From Melitaea cinxia (taxonomy: Eukaryota; Arthropoda; Insecta; Lepidoptera; Nymphalidae): a stretch of 64,000 nucleotides of DNA. The translations under genes were made by a program, and so were the position numbers. Under the pieces are notes generated by a model that was not told the origin of the DNA, did no database searches, and worked only from the letters and a program-made list of their open reading frames with translations. The stretch covers positions 5,897,501 through 5,961,500 of the forward strand of contig NC_059409.1 in the NCBI RefSeq assembly GCF_905220565.1, read 5' to 3'. Positions 47,255 to 58,576 of the stretch are shown here, in pieces; the stretch's first letter is position 1, and each line of letters begins with the position of its first letter.

Positions 47255-47956
47255 ATGAAGGAGGCATTGTGGAAGGACGAAGCTGTGTCAATAGCTACTA
47301 AAGTGAATGAGAACCCTCAAGCAGCTGAAGAATTGCTCGAATTGTGTGCAGACGCGGCTTTGGACGGTGTTTCACTTGTCGCCGTAGCAGTTAAAACAGG
47401 AGAAGTTTGTTCAGCTATGTTTAACAAAATAAAGGTTAAATGGCCTTCTGAAAAACTATTCTTTGAAATATTCCGAGAAGAGCGTTGTACACAGACTTCA
47501 TCGCGTGCGCTTGTAAATTTCATGGCCGACGTTGACAGAAGGTGCAATTTATTTGAATTATATAACGTCGATTGCAGTTTAGACTTAATGTTTTTAGCAA
47601 CACTTCAAGAATACAGAAAACAGAAGTTGGGCACGCTTCTATGCCAATATTCAATAGAAGTAGTGAGAAAAGTAAGAGACGGGGCAGTTGTTAGTATAAG
47701 TGTTGCAGATCTTGGACCGAAATACTCTCATCTGAAAAAACCCAAACCCATTGACACATACCCGAAAATTTGTCAAGCTTTGGTTACAGTAAAGGAAACC
47801 CAAAATATGTTCGAAAAAATGAAATTTAAAGTGCATTTGACGGTATCTTTTTCCGAACACGTATTTGATGGAAAAAAATATACTGAACGTTTAGGGGATG
47901 AAAATGCAGTTTATCAAGTTACAGCATTACCCTTATATGAATTAGAATATGCATAG
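47255..47956 (+). CDS. GNAT N-acetyltransferase-like protein inside an LTR element (captured, intron-free)
   Basis: 233 codons from ATG 47,255. The same frame is open upstream to 47,198 and appears family-like (ESLTPATFPGALRVMKE), so the native N-terminus probably lies further 5' and has been lost. The layout matches insect AANAT-like GNAT enzymes, which transfer acetyl from acetyl-CoA to amines: DEAVSIATKVNENP (8-21), a strand VSLVAVAVKTGEV (39-51), then motif A near LDLMFLATLQEYRKQKLGTL (109-128), which forms the acetyl-CoA pyrophosphate loop. The loop reads R-K-Q-K-L-G, so the first of two conserved glycines is Lys124, which may weaken cofactor binding. The last codons run straight into the element's own 3' region, whose first bases supply the TAG stop. 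There are no introns or internal stops. A degenerate retrocopy or a functional captured gene are both possible. The substrate is unknown. Confidence 0.7.
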   Translation: MKEALWKDEAVSIATKVNENPQAAEELLELCADAALDGVSLVAVAVKTGEVCSAMFNKIKVKWPSEKLFFEIFREERCTQTSSRALVNFMADVDRRCNLFELYNVDCSLDLMFLATLQEYRKQKLGTLLCQYSIEVVRKVRDGAVVSISVADLGPKYSHLKKPKPIDTYPKICQALVTVKETQNMFEKMKFKVHLTVSFSEHVFDGKKYTERLGDENAVYQVTALPLYELEYA

Positions 47957-48269
47957 ACCGTCACTCTGAGTGTCAGGGCGTTAATTGTCTAGGTCGGTTA
48001 ACGCACATTGATAGTTGAATTTCAGGATGTTGTATGTTAGTGACGTATGATTGGGTCGTAAGACAGTGTTGCAGTGAATTCAAAATTATATGTGGTGTTT
48101 TTGTAATTCGATTATCTCTCATGATTAATCTATCAAAAAAAATTTTTTTCTCTTAGTATGGAGTTAAATTTTATAATCCCTTCCTGAGCTTACCAGATTC
48201 TCTCCTTACATTAGTTTTTTTTTAGAATTTTGCCAGAGATGCAAAATTCTTCTCTGTCGGGGGGGGTAT
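47953..48269 (+). repeat. Element 3' region, first copy, with polypurine tract
   Basis: From ATAGACCGTCACTCTGAGTG to the G-run GTCGGGGGGGG just before LTR2. Nearly identical to 50,410-50,727. The G-run is the probable polypurine tract for plus-strand priming. Confidence 0.9.
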
Positions 48270-48707
48270 TGTAGCATATATTTTTAATAGCACAGTTATG
48301 CATTAGCGTTGCTATTTACTTTTTCTAGGCGACTGATTTAAATTTTTGGAATACCCTCGTATCGTATTACGTTGCGGTTCACCTTAGGGGGTAGTTGTGT
48401 CGCGACACTGGGTTTGCTGTATATAAGGCTGAGGACGTGTGTTGCGGGGGGCTCTTTTTTGCCTCTTTGCTCTTTTTCTTTTTTGGGTTGGATTCTCTCG
48501 CCGTCTTAAGATCTGAGTGCAATTTATTGTGGGTGAGTCATTGTAGTTTCTTATGGTATAAGCTTTGCTTTAGTGTAAGTTGATTTTGTGTGTTTTGAAA
48601 AAGAAGATTAAGATTCTGTAGGATTTTTTTTACTCTCCCTCTTGTGTCTCGTGTTAGGAGTTGTGGGTGTCTCTCTAACCCAGCAAACAATTTTCTAACA
48701 CGTAGCA
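48270..48707 (+). repeat. LTR2 (internal, diverged)
   Basis: Same ends as the other LTRs (TGTAGCATAT to CGTAGCA), but about 32 bases are missing between two TAATAGC copies near the start. There are also many substitutions in the middle and an extra CAATTTAT near 48,520. A TATATAA box lies at 48,419-48,425. Confidence 0.9.
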
Positions 48708-48708
48708 C

Positions 48709-48721
48709 TGGCGCCCAACGT
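48709..48721 (+). promoter_or_regulatory. tRNA primer-binding site
   Basis: TGGCGCCCAACGT lies one base after LTR2 and is complementary to the 3' end of an insect tRNA-Lys, as far as I recall that tRNA. It marks LTR2 as an original 5' LTR. Neither LTR1 nor LTR3 is followed by it. Confidence 0.8.
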
Positions 48722-49276
48722 AAATTCTCTAATATTTGGAATTATTTGTTTGTCGGTGAATTATTTTGGTTATTTTATTTTGTAGGGTATCGCATTGGCA
48801 CTCAATTTTTTTTTCTTTTTCTTATTCCTAGCAAGTGGTTTTCTCTGGGTATGTAAAGGGTCTTGTCCTTGTGTCTTTGTGTGTTTTGTGTTTTGTGAAT
48901 TGTGTTAAATTATTACTTTTCATTTTTATTAATTAAATTTGATTACTTTTTCGTTTAGGTTGTGTATTTATATTATTAGTATGTTTAAAATTTAAAGTTA
49001 ATATTTAAAAGTTTTTATTTGAATTTAAAAGATTTGTCCGAACGTAGTCACGGTTTTTGCATTGTTAATCGTTCCTTGCAAAAAATTTTCAGTTACCTAC
49101 TTTTTGTATTAATTATTTCTTGCTCAATAATTTTTGCCGTAACTAAATTTTTTTGACTACCCTCTATTAACGAATATTTTTGCTTACTTTGTACTTCTTT
49201 GTTACATTTTAACATTAATTTAAATCGAACTTTTTTTGTACTTTTTGTTTCGTTTAAATTTTATTATTGTGCTACG
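48722..49276 (+). other. Retroelement 5' leader
   Basis: T-rich untranslated leader between the primer-binding site and the first gag ATG. No coding signal. Confidence 0.6.
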
Positions 49277-49510
49277 ATGACTCACTTAATAAAATTCGTA
49301 TCCCTGCCTAAGGCTGAGTTAGAATATGAGGTGGTTGTTCGGAATGAGGAGCCAGCTGCCACAGTTTTAGCTTTACGTAAACAAATATTACAATTGTCGG
49401 AATTGTTACCGTCAGAGGAGATTTTGGTCAGTCCGTTGGATATTATAACCGATTTGGCAGGTATTAGTGACACTTTGATAAAAGTGAAATCAATTATTAA
49501 TATATTTTAG
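49277..49510 (+). pseudogene. gag N-terminal fragment of a Ty3/gypsy-type element
   Basis: 77 codons from ATG 49,277 (THLIKFVSLPKAELEYEVVV, then TVLALRKQILQLSELLPSEE). The acidic, Leu-rich pattern with ELEYEV and LRKQI is typical of the start of Gag in insect Ty3/gypsy elements. It ends after 77 residues at TAG, where a large internal deletion has joined it to integrase sequence. Capsid, nucleocapsid, protease, reverse transcriptase and RNase H are all absent, so this unit cannot move on its own. Confidence 0.65.
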
Positions 49511-49525
49511 TTATAATAAATTTTA

Positions 49526-49945
49526 GTTTTCGGTAGGGAGTTAGTGTCGTGTGGTTCGCATTATTTGGACTCTGATAGTATAGAAAAAATTATTTTTACT
49601 CCTCGTGACTGTTATGCGGAGAACTTAGGTCGGTTGGCGAGTATTTTCGATAAAGTTCAATTTCGGTTGTATGCCGCTCGTTTAAAAAATACTTCAAGTT
49701 ATAATTTGCGTCGTAGGACTGCGGAATTTAATGTTGGTGATCTTGTTTATAAGAAAACTTACTTCTTGAGTGATAAAGATAAATACTTTTCTAAGAATTT
49801 AGCGCCTAAATTTATCAAATGTCGAATTGTTGGTAAAAGGTCTCCTCTTGTATACGTATTACAGGATATGAATGGTAAAGATCTTGGGGTTTGGCATATT
49901 AAAGATTTGAAGTTATCAGGAAGTTCTGGTAGTAAGGGTAATTGA
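49526..49945 (+). pseudogene. Integrase C-terminal fragment of a Ty3/gypsy-type element
   Basis: The open frame lacks an ATG. It begins at VFGRELVSCGSHYLDSD, the stretch that follows the integrase catalytic core. It continues through a basic segment (RLKNTSSYNLRRRT), then FNVGDLVYKKTYFLSD and KFIKCRIVGKRSPLVYVLQD, the C-terminal GPY/F-like fold that binds DNA. It lacks the DDE catalytic residues. It starts about 15 bases after the gag stop, so nearly all of pol is deleted between them. The chain ends at TGA 49,943-49,945. Confidence 0.8.
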
Positions 49946-50409
49946 TATTGTGTTTTCTTTTTGTTTTAAATCTATATTACGTATTCCATCTTTGAGACGG
50001 GTGATGATCTCATTTTTTTTCTTATTTTGTGCTTATACAAGTACATGACTTATGATAGTTGTGTGTTGGGTACATCTCTAATGTACTTTTGGGTGTTTAT
50101 TTTTGTTGAGTTATTCCACTGAGCAATAACTTAATTTGTGTGTGTTGGGTGCGTCTCTAACGTATCTACCCACTCATATTATTTTGTTTAAAGCCTACGC
50201 CATAAGTAGTTGTTGTTGTGTTACAACTTAACTCTGGAACGGGTGGCGATTCCACATATTATTTTATTCTATCGAATATATATTCGATTCTAATTGTGCT
50301 ATGCACATTCTAAAGCCTACATCGGGAATACGGTATTAAATATGGATTAAAAAGAAAAAAAAAATTGTTAAATTAAAAATTTTAAGTAGCTGCTGAGTGG
50401 TGCTCATTT
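49946..50409 (+). other. Retroelement sequence downstream of integrase
   Basis: T-rich DNA with GTGTGTTGGGTACATCTCTA and a partly repeated GTGTGTTGGGTGCGTCTCTA about 70 bases later. No env-like frame is seen. Confidence 0.5.
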
Positions 50410-50727
50410 ATAGACCGTCACTCTGAGTGTCAGGGCGTTAATTGTCTAGGTCGGTTAACGCACGTTGATAGTTGAATTTCAGGATGTTGTATGTTAGTGA
50501 CGTATGATTGGGTCGTAAGACAGTGTTGCAGTGAATTCAAAATTATATGTGGTGTTTTGGTAATTCGATTATCTCTTATGAAATCTATCAAAAAAAAAAA
50601 TTTTTTTTCTCTTAGTATGGAGTTAAATTTTATAATCCCTTCCTGAGCTTACCAGATTCTCTCCTTACATTAGTTTTTTTTAGAATTTTGCCAGAGATGC
50701 AAAATTCTTCTCTGTCGGGGGGGGTAT
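50410..50727 (+). repeat. Element 3' region, second copy, with polypurine tract
   Basis: Second copy of 47,953-48,269 with a handful of differences, ending in the G-run before LTR3. Confidence 0.9.
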
Positions 50728-51185
50728 TGTAGCATATATTTTTAATAGCGCCTGGTTTCGTTCCTGCTGATGTATAATAGCACAGTTATGCATTAGCGTT
50801 GCTATTTACTTTTTCTAGGCGACTGATTTAATTTTGGAATACCCTCGTATTGTATTACGTCGCGGTTCACCTTAGGGGGTAGTTGTGTCGCGACGCGCGG
50901 GGTATGCTAGGGTATATAAGCCTCAGGGCGAGTGTTTGCGGCTCTTTTTCCCTTTTTGCTCTTTTCTTTTTTGGGTTGGATTCTCTCGCCGTCTTAAGAT
51001 CTGAGTGTGGGTGAGTCATTGTAGTTTCTTATGGTATAAGCTCTGCTTTAGTGTAAGGTGATTTTGTGTGTTTTGAAAAAGAAGATTAAGATTCTGTAGG
51101 ATTTTTTTTACTCTCTCTCTTGTGTCTCGTGTTAGGAGTTGTGGGTGTCTCTCTAACCCAACAAACAATTTTTCTACACGTAGCA
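50728..51185 (+). repeat. LTR3 (outer right)
   Basis: 458 bases, starting TGTAGCATAT and ending CACGTAGCA, with a TATATAA box at 50,913-50,919. It differs from LTR1 at only about four positions. Followed by AAAA. Confidence 0.92.
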
Positions 51186-51189
51186 AAAA

Positions 51190-54100
51190 ATAAACGATTT
51201 ATTAATTGTTAATAATCAATTAATAAATAAATTATCATTAAATTTTTACCATCATCTTGGTGAGTCTGGATTATCCATGAAAACCAAATACGGTTAAATT
51301 TTGTGAATGACGACCACCATTGTACCGGATGTATTGTTATAAAGTCGCATTAGTTTTATTGGTATTATTAGTTATATAATATTGTTTTATGTTGTATGAT
51401 ACATAACTCAGTTTCGAATATACTATATTTACTTGATTAAGAGCTCTTTATCATAATGGGAAGTGTCCCCCGAGCAGGTCTTGGTACCGCATAAGCCATT
51501 AGAGTTGGCACTCGTGTTTTGTCATTATGATCAAAAATCTTCCACGGCGTAACTTTGACGAGCGTTAAATATATTGGTATGTTACTTCTGTTAAATGCTT
51601 TTAATACTGATTAAGATTTCAGTAAAATCTGTGATTCATTTTGATTAGCACTAATAAGAATAGTCATTATTAACTAATATTTCTCAAAGCTCCTTTTGGA
51701 TCTGTACGTAAAAAATCCGCAATTGCTAATCTCTGTAATATAATATGTTTGCTAAAATATTACTACATTTTTTAAAACCGCTTTACCGTTATTTTGTAAG
51801 CGGCAAGCGACGAAACAGACAGAATATTTTGAATAATTTTGACTATTTTGTTATCAGTAACTTTTTTATGCGAGAACATAGTATACTATCTAAAATACAT
51901 TTTAATATGGATTTTACTTGAAACTTTAGTTTTCAATTTCTTCTTATTTTTATTAAACACGCTACTGATTTAAAAATTTCAAAATGTTAAATGAAGTAAT
52001 GGTATTTTAGATATTATTTGAGATAATTATACTGTATCAACAGAATCCATACATATTTTTAATTATTGTTTACTGCATTAGACCTGAAAATAAAGTTTTT
52101 GTACGTTTGACTACGCCAATCTAATCATACCTAAACGTAAATCTTTCTGATGGGTATCAAAAGCATTACAAAAGTTACAGAAAGATAAAGTTTCATTCAC
52201 ATTTTTTAAGAATAGATTTTAATGGACGGACCGGAAGAGACATTTTATGGATATTAAACTCACAATAGAATGTGACGACAAGTCCGCGTTAACGTCACGG
52301 TTGTATTAGATTTAGTTACAGGAAGACACTTCTACGTATTCATAGCGGAATGTTGAATTTTAAAGAGCTCTTGCAAATAACAATAATGAAGACATATTAT
52401 AAATAGTTTATATTAGAAAAATTAGATGTTCAGCGTATTTTTAATAAAACAGACTATCTATCTACTCAACTAATTTCCACTGCTATATGTATTACTCGTA
52501 TTGCCTATTTCTTTTCATTTCTTAAATTATATAAATTTAAGTGAAATAGCACTTGATAACTTTAAACCAAACATAAAACCGTGACTTTTGATGAAGATCT
52601 ATACTTGTTAATTCTTTCATTGTATCAAATAAATCGAAATTATAGACGTCATAAGTATTTACACAATTCAATACGTACCTACATAACAATAAAGGTAAGT
52701 TCACCTAAAATAAGATTCGTTCGCTCGTTTAATGAAATAATTTTATACAGCCATTGGGTAATACTGAATTAATACAATTAATCATTCTTCTGCAATATGT
52801 TGCTTGCGAAATTTGTAATTCTTTGCGGAGATGATAAAGCTTTTCCTTGACAATAGAACGAAACTACGCAGGGCAATTCGTCTCATTGTGAGATTATAGC
52901 GGAACCCGTATAATCACATACATCTCATAACCTAGCTATTCTATAAAATACAAAGAGTATACAAAAGAATATAAAATACGAAGAATTTCGTATCCGTCCC
53001 GTCTGAAGAGAAACTTTTTATTTCATATTTTTTTCTTTTTCGCCTCTCTTAAACATTTCTTTTTATAATTCAAAAGTAATGGTATTATTATACTTTGTAA
53101 TTCGCTTATTTTGATCGACACAAATGTGTTTTGTTGCGGTCGACGAGTGACATTCTCATTTTTCTTGAACCCTGGGAAGCTTTTCATATAAATTCAGACT
53201 TTGATTTTATTAACTTTAAAGCCATGACGTACCTAAACTTTACTACAGTCATTTAATAATTACGTTTTTAGAAAAGATTTTCAAATAGCAAACGAAGCCG
53301 ATAAAATCAATATAAAATATTTTATGGCAACGCAAAAATACTGTTATACTGAAATTCCATAAAGATGATAGGGAATAAACATACTTAAGATTGGCAGCAT
53401 CGTATTTTTGCCCCAAAGCGAACCCTTAGAAGACAGAATTTCCGGAATGACCGATATTCGATATTGATTGACGCTTATTGTCGGAAACTCTACTATGACA
53501 TAAAATTTCTATAAGATAACGTAGTCCTGATATTTTAATAAAACTTTTTTATAAAAAGTAAACATGTAGAATAAGTTTCTAAGCAATTTACATGTATATT
53601 TTTTATTATTTCATAGTCAATTGTTACTATATCTCTGACTCTGTGGAAGAACGGCCGGGAATTATGAACGAGTAAATGTGTTGTGTGGGTTTGTGTTAGA
53701 GTCGTTAAGTATGCGGCGCTTTTTGTTTACTAAGCTTCTACTAATCACCTTTATTGAAAATGCTTATTGATAAACATTTTGACAACTTTTTTATACCTAT
53801 AATACATATTTTTTATACATATATACTTTTTTAATACATAATTTTTAAGAAACAAAAAGGTGTATTAAAATATTTTAAGTTAACACACGCTACACTTGTA
53901 AGAATAATAGTTACAAAATCTCTGACCTATTTCATAAGATTATTATCCAAAGTTACTCTTTTCAAATATTTCTTTTTATTGATGTATCAACAAAAAATAT
54001 ATTTTCTGTATTATTAGACCATTCAAAAGTAAAAGCCTTCAAAACGTATTACTCACTGTCAAAACGACTTAATAATTATTAAAAAAAAAACATTCCCGAC

Positions 54101-54452
54101 AGCATATTCAACTTCTCGTTAGCAAATTTTCTACCAGCGCCATACTTAAGGGGGCATCAATCAATGTCAGAACAGTGTTTACGACGTACCTACTCACTAC
54201 ACACCTGGGACTGACTCTACTTTTATATCCGAGTAACAGAATTACTGATTTCGTAAACTTGTTTTTGACAGATTTTGTATCATAATGACTCGTTCTCTTA
54301 CTAAAATTGACGGTATTCTATTCGATTTGTCAAATTAGTGTCTTCTTTGTAATAAAGTAAAAATAATTTATTCGTAATCTGTATTTAAAGATTCTTTAAA
54401 AGAAGTACTTGCAATATAAGGATTAGATATAGAATATATATTCTTCTCTTCT
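51190..54452. other. AT-rich non-coding DNA
   Basis: No gene or familiar repeat found over about 3.2 kb. The small open frame at 52,581-52,772 has no recognisable features. Confidence 0.45.
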
Positions 54453-54750
54453 TCTTAGTCGGACACTCTTGTTAGAGTGGTCGTGGTTGTGCTGACGAGG
54501 TACATGGTGGGGTGTTCGATAGGTCGATAACATTTTCGAGGGTAGTTATCCTGGCGATTTGCTTCCATTTTTGTCTGTTAGAAGCGTCGCGAGTTCACTG
54601 GACCACGGTCTCAGTAGACCTTGTGATGACGTCTATCCAGCGGGTTGGCGATCGACCGCGTGCTCTCTAGCCTTCCACCTGGCCCTGAACCATCAGTCAG
54701 TCCATCGAGTTCTCATTTCTAGAGATGTGACCAAAGAACTGCAGTATTCG
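54453..54750 (-). pseudogene. LINE ORF2 C-terminus, decayed
   Basis: One minus-strand frame reads RILQFFGHISRNEN, LMVQGQVEG, RARGRSPTRWIDVI and, later, NRQKWKQIARITT, interrupted by several stops. The order matches the C-terminal tail of a common insect LINE ORF2 (FGH.., GKRxRGRSPxRW, DRxKW). GC content is higher than in the surroundings. No RT core is nearby, so only the 3' end was inserted or kept. Confidence 0.65.
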
Positions 54751-56009
54751 TAGTTGCTGATAGTCTGTCTTTAATACAAAATTAATTAGCATATAATAAG
54801 TTGAGCTATCATTCCTAATACCTACTTGAAGGTCTTTATTGAATCGCTAAAGAAACTTGAGATTCGCGAATGAATTCGCAAATATAAAAATATTGTAAAA
54901 TAATTCCTTTCAATTTGAAATGAATACAGTCTTTTTAAATATTCATTAAGTTCGTAAGGCTGATTTCTAATTATGTTTTTTGTCTTGGATACTTACCTAA
55001 TAGATATACATATCTAAAAACTCATTAAATGATTTTTCAAAATATATAAAATTCCTTTCTTAAAGTCCTTTCTATAGAACATAAAAACAACAACGTCAAG
55101 GCCTAATATTTTGTTTTTAAATAATTTAACGAACACATTAATATGCGTTAATTAAAAATATTTTACAATAAAAGTATTACGCTTCATAAGTCATTTTGTT
55201 TCTGTTCTTCTCCAATAAATTTATAATTAAAAAATATTAAACACTTGCATTAATTCTATTAAACATAACTTGAAACACCTCGCAGTACAATACTAATAAT
55301 CTTCGATTGTCCTCGTTACGAAGTGCATATCTTAAAGCCAAATATAGTAATAGTGGTTCAATCTGTATTAGAATAGATAGTCTTTAGTTTACATAGTGCC
55401 TTCGTTGTAGGCGGAATAATAACATCATCATTCGAAGAAACTTGTCAATGTAGAGATAATTCGATACGGTCTCAATTCGGATCGTGAATCGGCATCGTAT
55501 TTACATGGAAATACGTCGTTCCTCCGCGTACCGTCGTGATTTATGACGAGTCTAGTTATTGGTGGCTTTAACCGATCAAAATGCTGTTTCTTTATTGCTT
55601 GCTTTGCATATAAACTAGGACAATCTACTGGTGAAGTAGATAATCGTTACGTTACTTAATAGGTTAAGTCAGATTCGTTTTTACTGTAATATTTTAAAGA
55701 CTTCGTAAATATTAAAATATTTTAATAAGAACAAAAATATAGTCAAATTGTTTGCTAAGAAATAAAACTTATATTCTTTAAACCAGGTCCAATCAAACTC
55801 GTGACTGATGTTCGTGTTGTGAAAATAGATATACATAAAAAAGTGTTAGTTACAATTGAAAACTTAATTCGTAAATTTAATTTTAAAAACAATAACATTT
55901 CACACAATACCGCGTTGAAGGACAAACAAGAAAAGGTTTCAAAAATACATTTCATGCTCAGTAGTGAAGAAAAAGATCTTGAGACCAACCCGCATGTCAT
56001 CTCAGATCA
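54751..56009. other. AT-rich non-coding DNA
   Basis: Overlapping open frames on both strands at 55,755-56,040 contain no known domain. No gene is called. Confidence 0.4.
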
Positions 56010-56165
56010 TCAGCTTACCGCAGTCCACTGCGAGACATAGGCCTCCACAAGTTCGCGCCAAAAATGGCGCGAACTCATGTGTTTTGCCCATGGTCACCAC
56101 GCTGGACAGGCAGGCGGGTTAGTGACCGCAGGGCTGGCTTTGTCGCACCAAAGACGATGCTATAT
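56010..56165 (-). mobile_element. Family B retroelement 3' end
   Basis: CAGCTTACCGCAGTCCACTG, GACATAGGCCTCCACAAGTT and GCAGGGCTGGCTTTGTCGCA, in reverse orientation to the 1,315 copy. Truncated at the right. Confidence 0.75.
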
Positions 56166-56465
56166 TAACGCTTGGCTTTCAATACTCTAAAATAGCACGA
56201 ATGATTTCACCAATGCCACATGGAATGGTTAATATAGACAAACCATAGACAAAAAGATACGAAGGAGTTTGGTCGTTGCGGTTGAGACTACGACCCTAAT
56301 AAAATTTTGAAACCTGCTTACAGCAACAAAACAATATTGTTTCCAAATTAAAACCCACCGAGACACATACACATTAGATATATATAATTAATTACATGGA
56401 ATTACAAAATTACACATTAGATATATAGAATTAATTACATACACATTAGATTATATAGAATTAAA
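56166..56465. other. AT-rich DNA with short near-repeats
   Basis: ACACATTAGATATATA and AATTAATTACAT recur three times at 56,365-56,465. Not assigned. Confidence 0.4.
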
Positions 56466-56645
56466 TAGCTGGGCTAAAGCCCCTAAATCCCCCCCCCCCC
56501 TTATAACTTAGGGGTATGAAAAATAGATGTTGTTCGATTCTCAGACCTACCCAATATGCACACAAAAATTCATGAGAATCAGTCGAGCCGTTTCGGAGGA
56601 GTTTAACTACAAACACCGCGACACGACGCAACTTTATATATTAGA
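56466..56645 (-). mobile_element. Decayed Helitron-like element
   Basis: The minus strand starts TCTAATATATAAAGTTGCGT and contains the GAGGAGTTTAACTACAAAC block (plus sense) shared with 4,661 and 23,768. The CTAG end is degraded and a C-run interrupts it. Confidence 0.6.
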
Positions 56646-58237
56646 TGACATAGAAAATGAAACATTATTCTTCATATAAGAAATTAAAAAGAGACATTTG
56701 TCCAACAGTAGGTACAGATTCAAATTGTATAATAATTAAAAAAAGTTGTGACAGCAAATAAACTGTACCGTTTAACAAATTGAACAAATTTATCCAACGC
56801 CTTTAATCCGCATCCTAATTTACGTTTATTTATGTAATTTCTTGTATATTTATGTTTTACGGCTGATTAAATAAACTGTTATGACATTTCTTCCAAAACA
56901 TTTGCAAAATGTTCCGAATTATGTCGAAGAAGGGTATCTGTTTATAACTTTCATAAACACACTTTAGAAACATCTTGACGTCATTGCAAACGTCATCGTA
57001 ACCCAATAAGCAGTCGTTTCAATGGTAAACAATATTTCGTTAACAGCACGACCCGAAAACAAATCGGGTCGGTCCCACCCACCTTTAGACAATAAGATAA
57101 TGCTGCGAATTCAGGGTCTACTTAACACCCCAGGCTTTTTTTGGCCTCAATTGTAAGTAGCAGTTCCATATTTGATTGTTGTGGCCCACTTCCGTTTCCT
57201 CATTAATGGACATGTTGTCTACAGACAGTTATTATTGGTTTTGTATTTCGTATCGTATGGTTGTCATGACATACCCAACTGCATGTATTCTTAATATCAA
57301 TAACAAATTTTTATACAAAAAGGTACATACATCCCGTTCTATTTTTTTCTCATATAATATTTATAATATAGTTATATTCATACACATATGTACGTATTAT
57401 TTACTAAGTGTATATAATTTTATTGATTTTTGTTGAGTTTGTGGACTAAACTTTATTACGACTGACTCGACCACTACCTTACCATACTCATAGAAAAAAA
57501 AACGCGTAGCCATTTCACATCAATATGTCATTGAGAAAATGAAAACCAATTTCTTCTACCCTTCCTTTAATTCAAAGTCAGAAACATATTTCCAGACACG
57601 TGTAGCGCTGCGAAATAACAAGGAGCGAAGGAAATCGAACACAGAATTAAGAAAAATATTACTGTCCTGAATAAAATGCCTCTTATAATTTATTTATTAT
57701 ATTGCAGTTAATATCATAATCAATTTAGAAGTCGTAAAATGTTGCAATAAAATTTAAAATAGCATAGCCATCATATTTAAATACAACCATAAAATTAAAT
57801 TTCCTGAAGAACATGACTATGATTTCACACGACGACGACGTGTTTAAATTTCCGGTACAACCGCCGAAGTCGTTAAAAAAAATAATACAATTTTTTTTAT
57901 AAATTCGGATATATCTTGTTCCTTTTTATATTTTATTTCTATTTTCGAAACAAACAATATTTATATCACAACACGTTTTATAGATACACTAGAAATTATT
58001 TACTAACTAGTAGTGTTTAGTTTTGCGTTCTATTTTATTCTAGAACAAAAATTATTCATTCAAATACCTTTTATAGCAAGAAACGGTAAAATATCTGCAA
58101 TGTAATTTCTTATTGTAACATAACATTTAGAAAATGTTTTCATACGATTAAGTTGTTTAATTTATTTTCTTAATCGAAATGAACCGAGAAATAGTGTGTG
58201 CACACTATATTATATTGGAATATATTAAAGTACTCGA
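56646..58237. other. AT-rich non-coding DNA
   Basis: A palindrome-like ACCCGAAAACAAATCGGGT occurs near 57,051. No supported gene. Confidence 0.4.
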
Positions 58238-58576
58238 GTGACGACCGATTACACAAGTGTAATAGTGCGTGAACCGTGTTGGCGGCTCCTAAACACCGGC
58301 AGTCGTGGCTTTGAATTCCACTGGAAGTGGATATTTGTAATTACACAAATATTTATTTCCGGTCTGTTTGTCTATCCATCGTGCAGCGTGCAGCGTGCCT
58401 CGAGGGGCACGTTAAGCGGTCCCGTTTGTCATCATATACACCTTATAGCGATTGTTACGCGTAGTAAGGATATATTCGCCAACGCGCAGTGGAACAGCAT
58501 AGCGAATTAAGCTCCGATTCTTCTTCTACATGGAGAAAGGTCTATGCCCAGTAGTGGGATGTTACAAGCTGAATCG
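58238..58576 (+). mobile_element. tRNA-derived SINE, head type B
   Basis: The head begins TGACGACCGATTAC, carries TTGGCGGCTCCTAAACACCG and a decayed box B (GGCTTTGAATTCC), and is followed by the standard SINE body and tail (GTCTATGCCCAGTAGTGGGA, then GCTGAAT). The head matches the 62,022 copy rather than the 694, 16,283 and 27,642 copies. Confidence 0.75.

Larger units (their letters stand above)
45898..51185 (+). mobile_element. Composite LTR retroelement with three LTRs and captured sequences
   Basis: Order: LTR1 (45,898-46,355), LINE fragment, acetyltransferase-like reading frame, element 3' region (47,953-48,269), LTR2 (48,270-48,707), primer-binding site, gag start, integrase end, element 3' region again (50,410-50,727), LTR3 (50,728-51,185). 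LTR1 and LTR3 have equal length (458) and differ at only about four positions. LTR2 is 438 bases and clearly more diverged. AAAA flanks both outer edges as a possible 4-bp target duplication. The outer LTRs therefore pair with each other, and LTR2 was probably internal cargo when the whole unit moved. Integrase and gag resemble Ty3/gypsy elements. Unequal recombination or gene conversion between neighbouring copies is the alternative. Confidence 0.8.

Noticed and set aside
47317..47860. Minus-strand open frames antisense to the acetyltransferase-like ORF
   Set aside because: Shadow frames. The plus strand shows the GNAT pattern.
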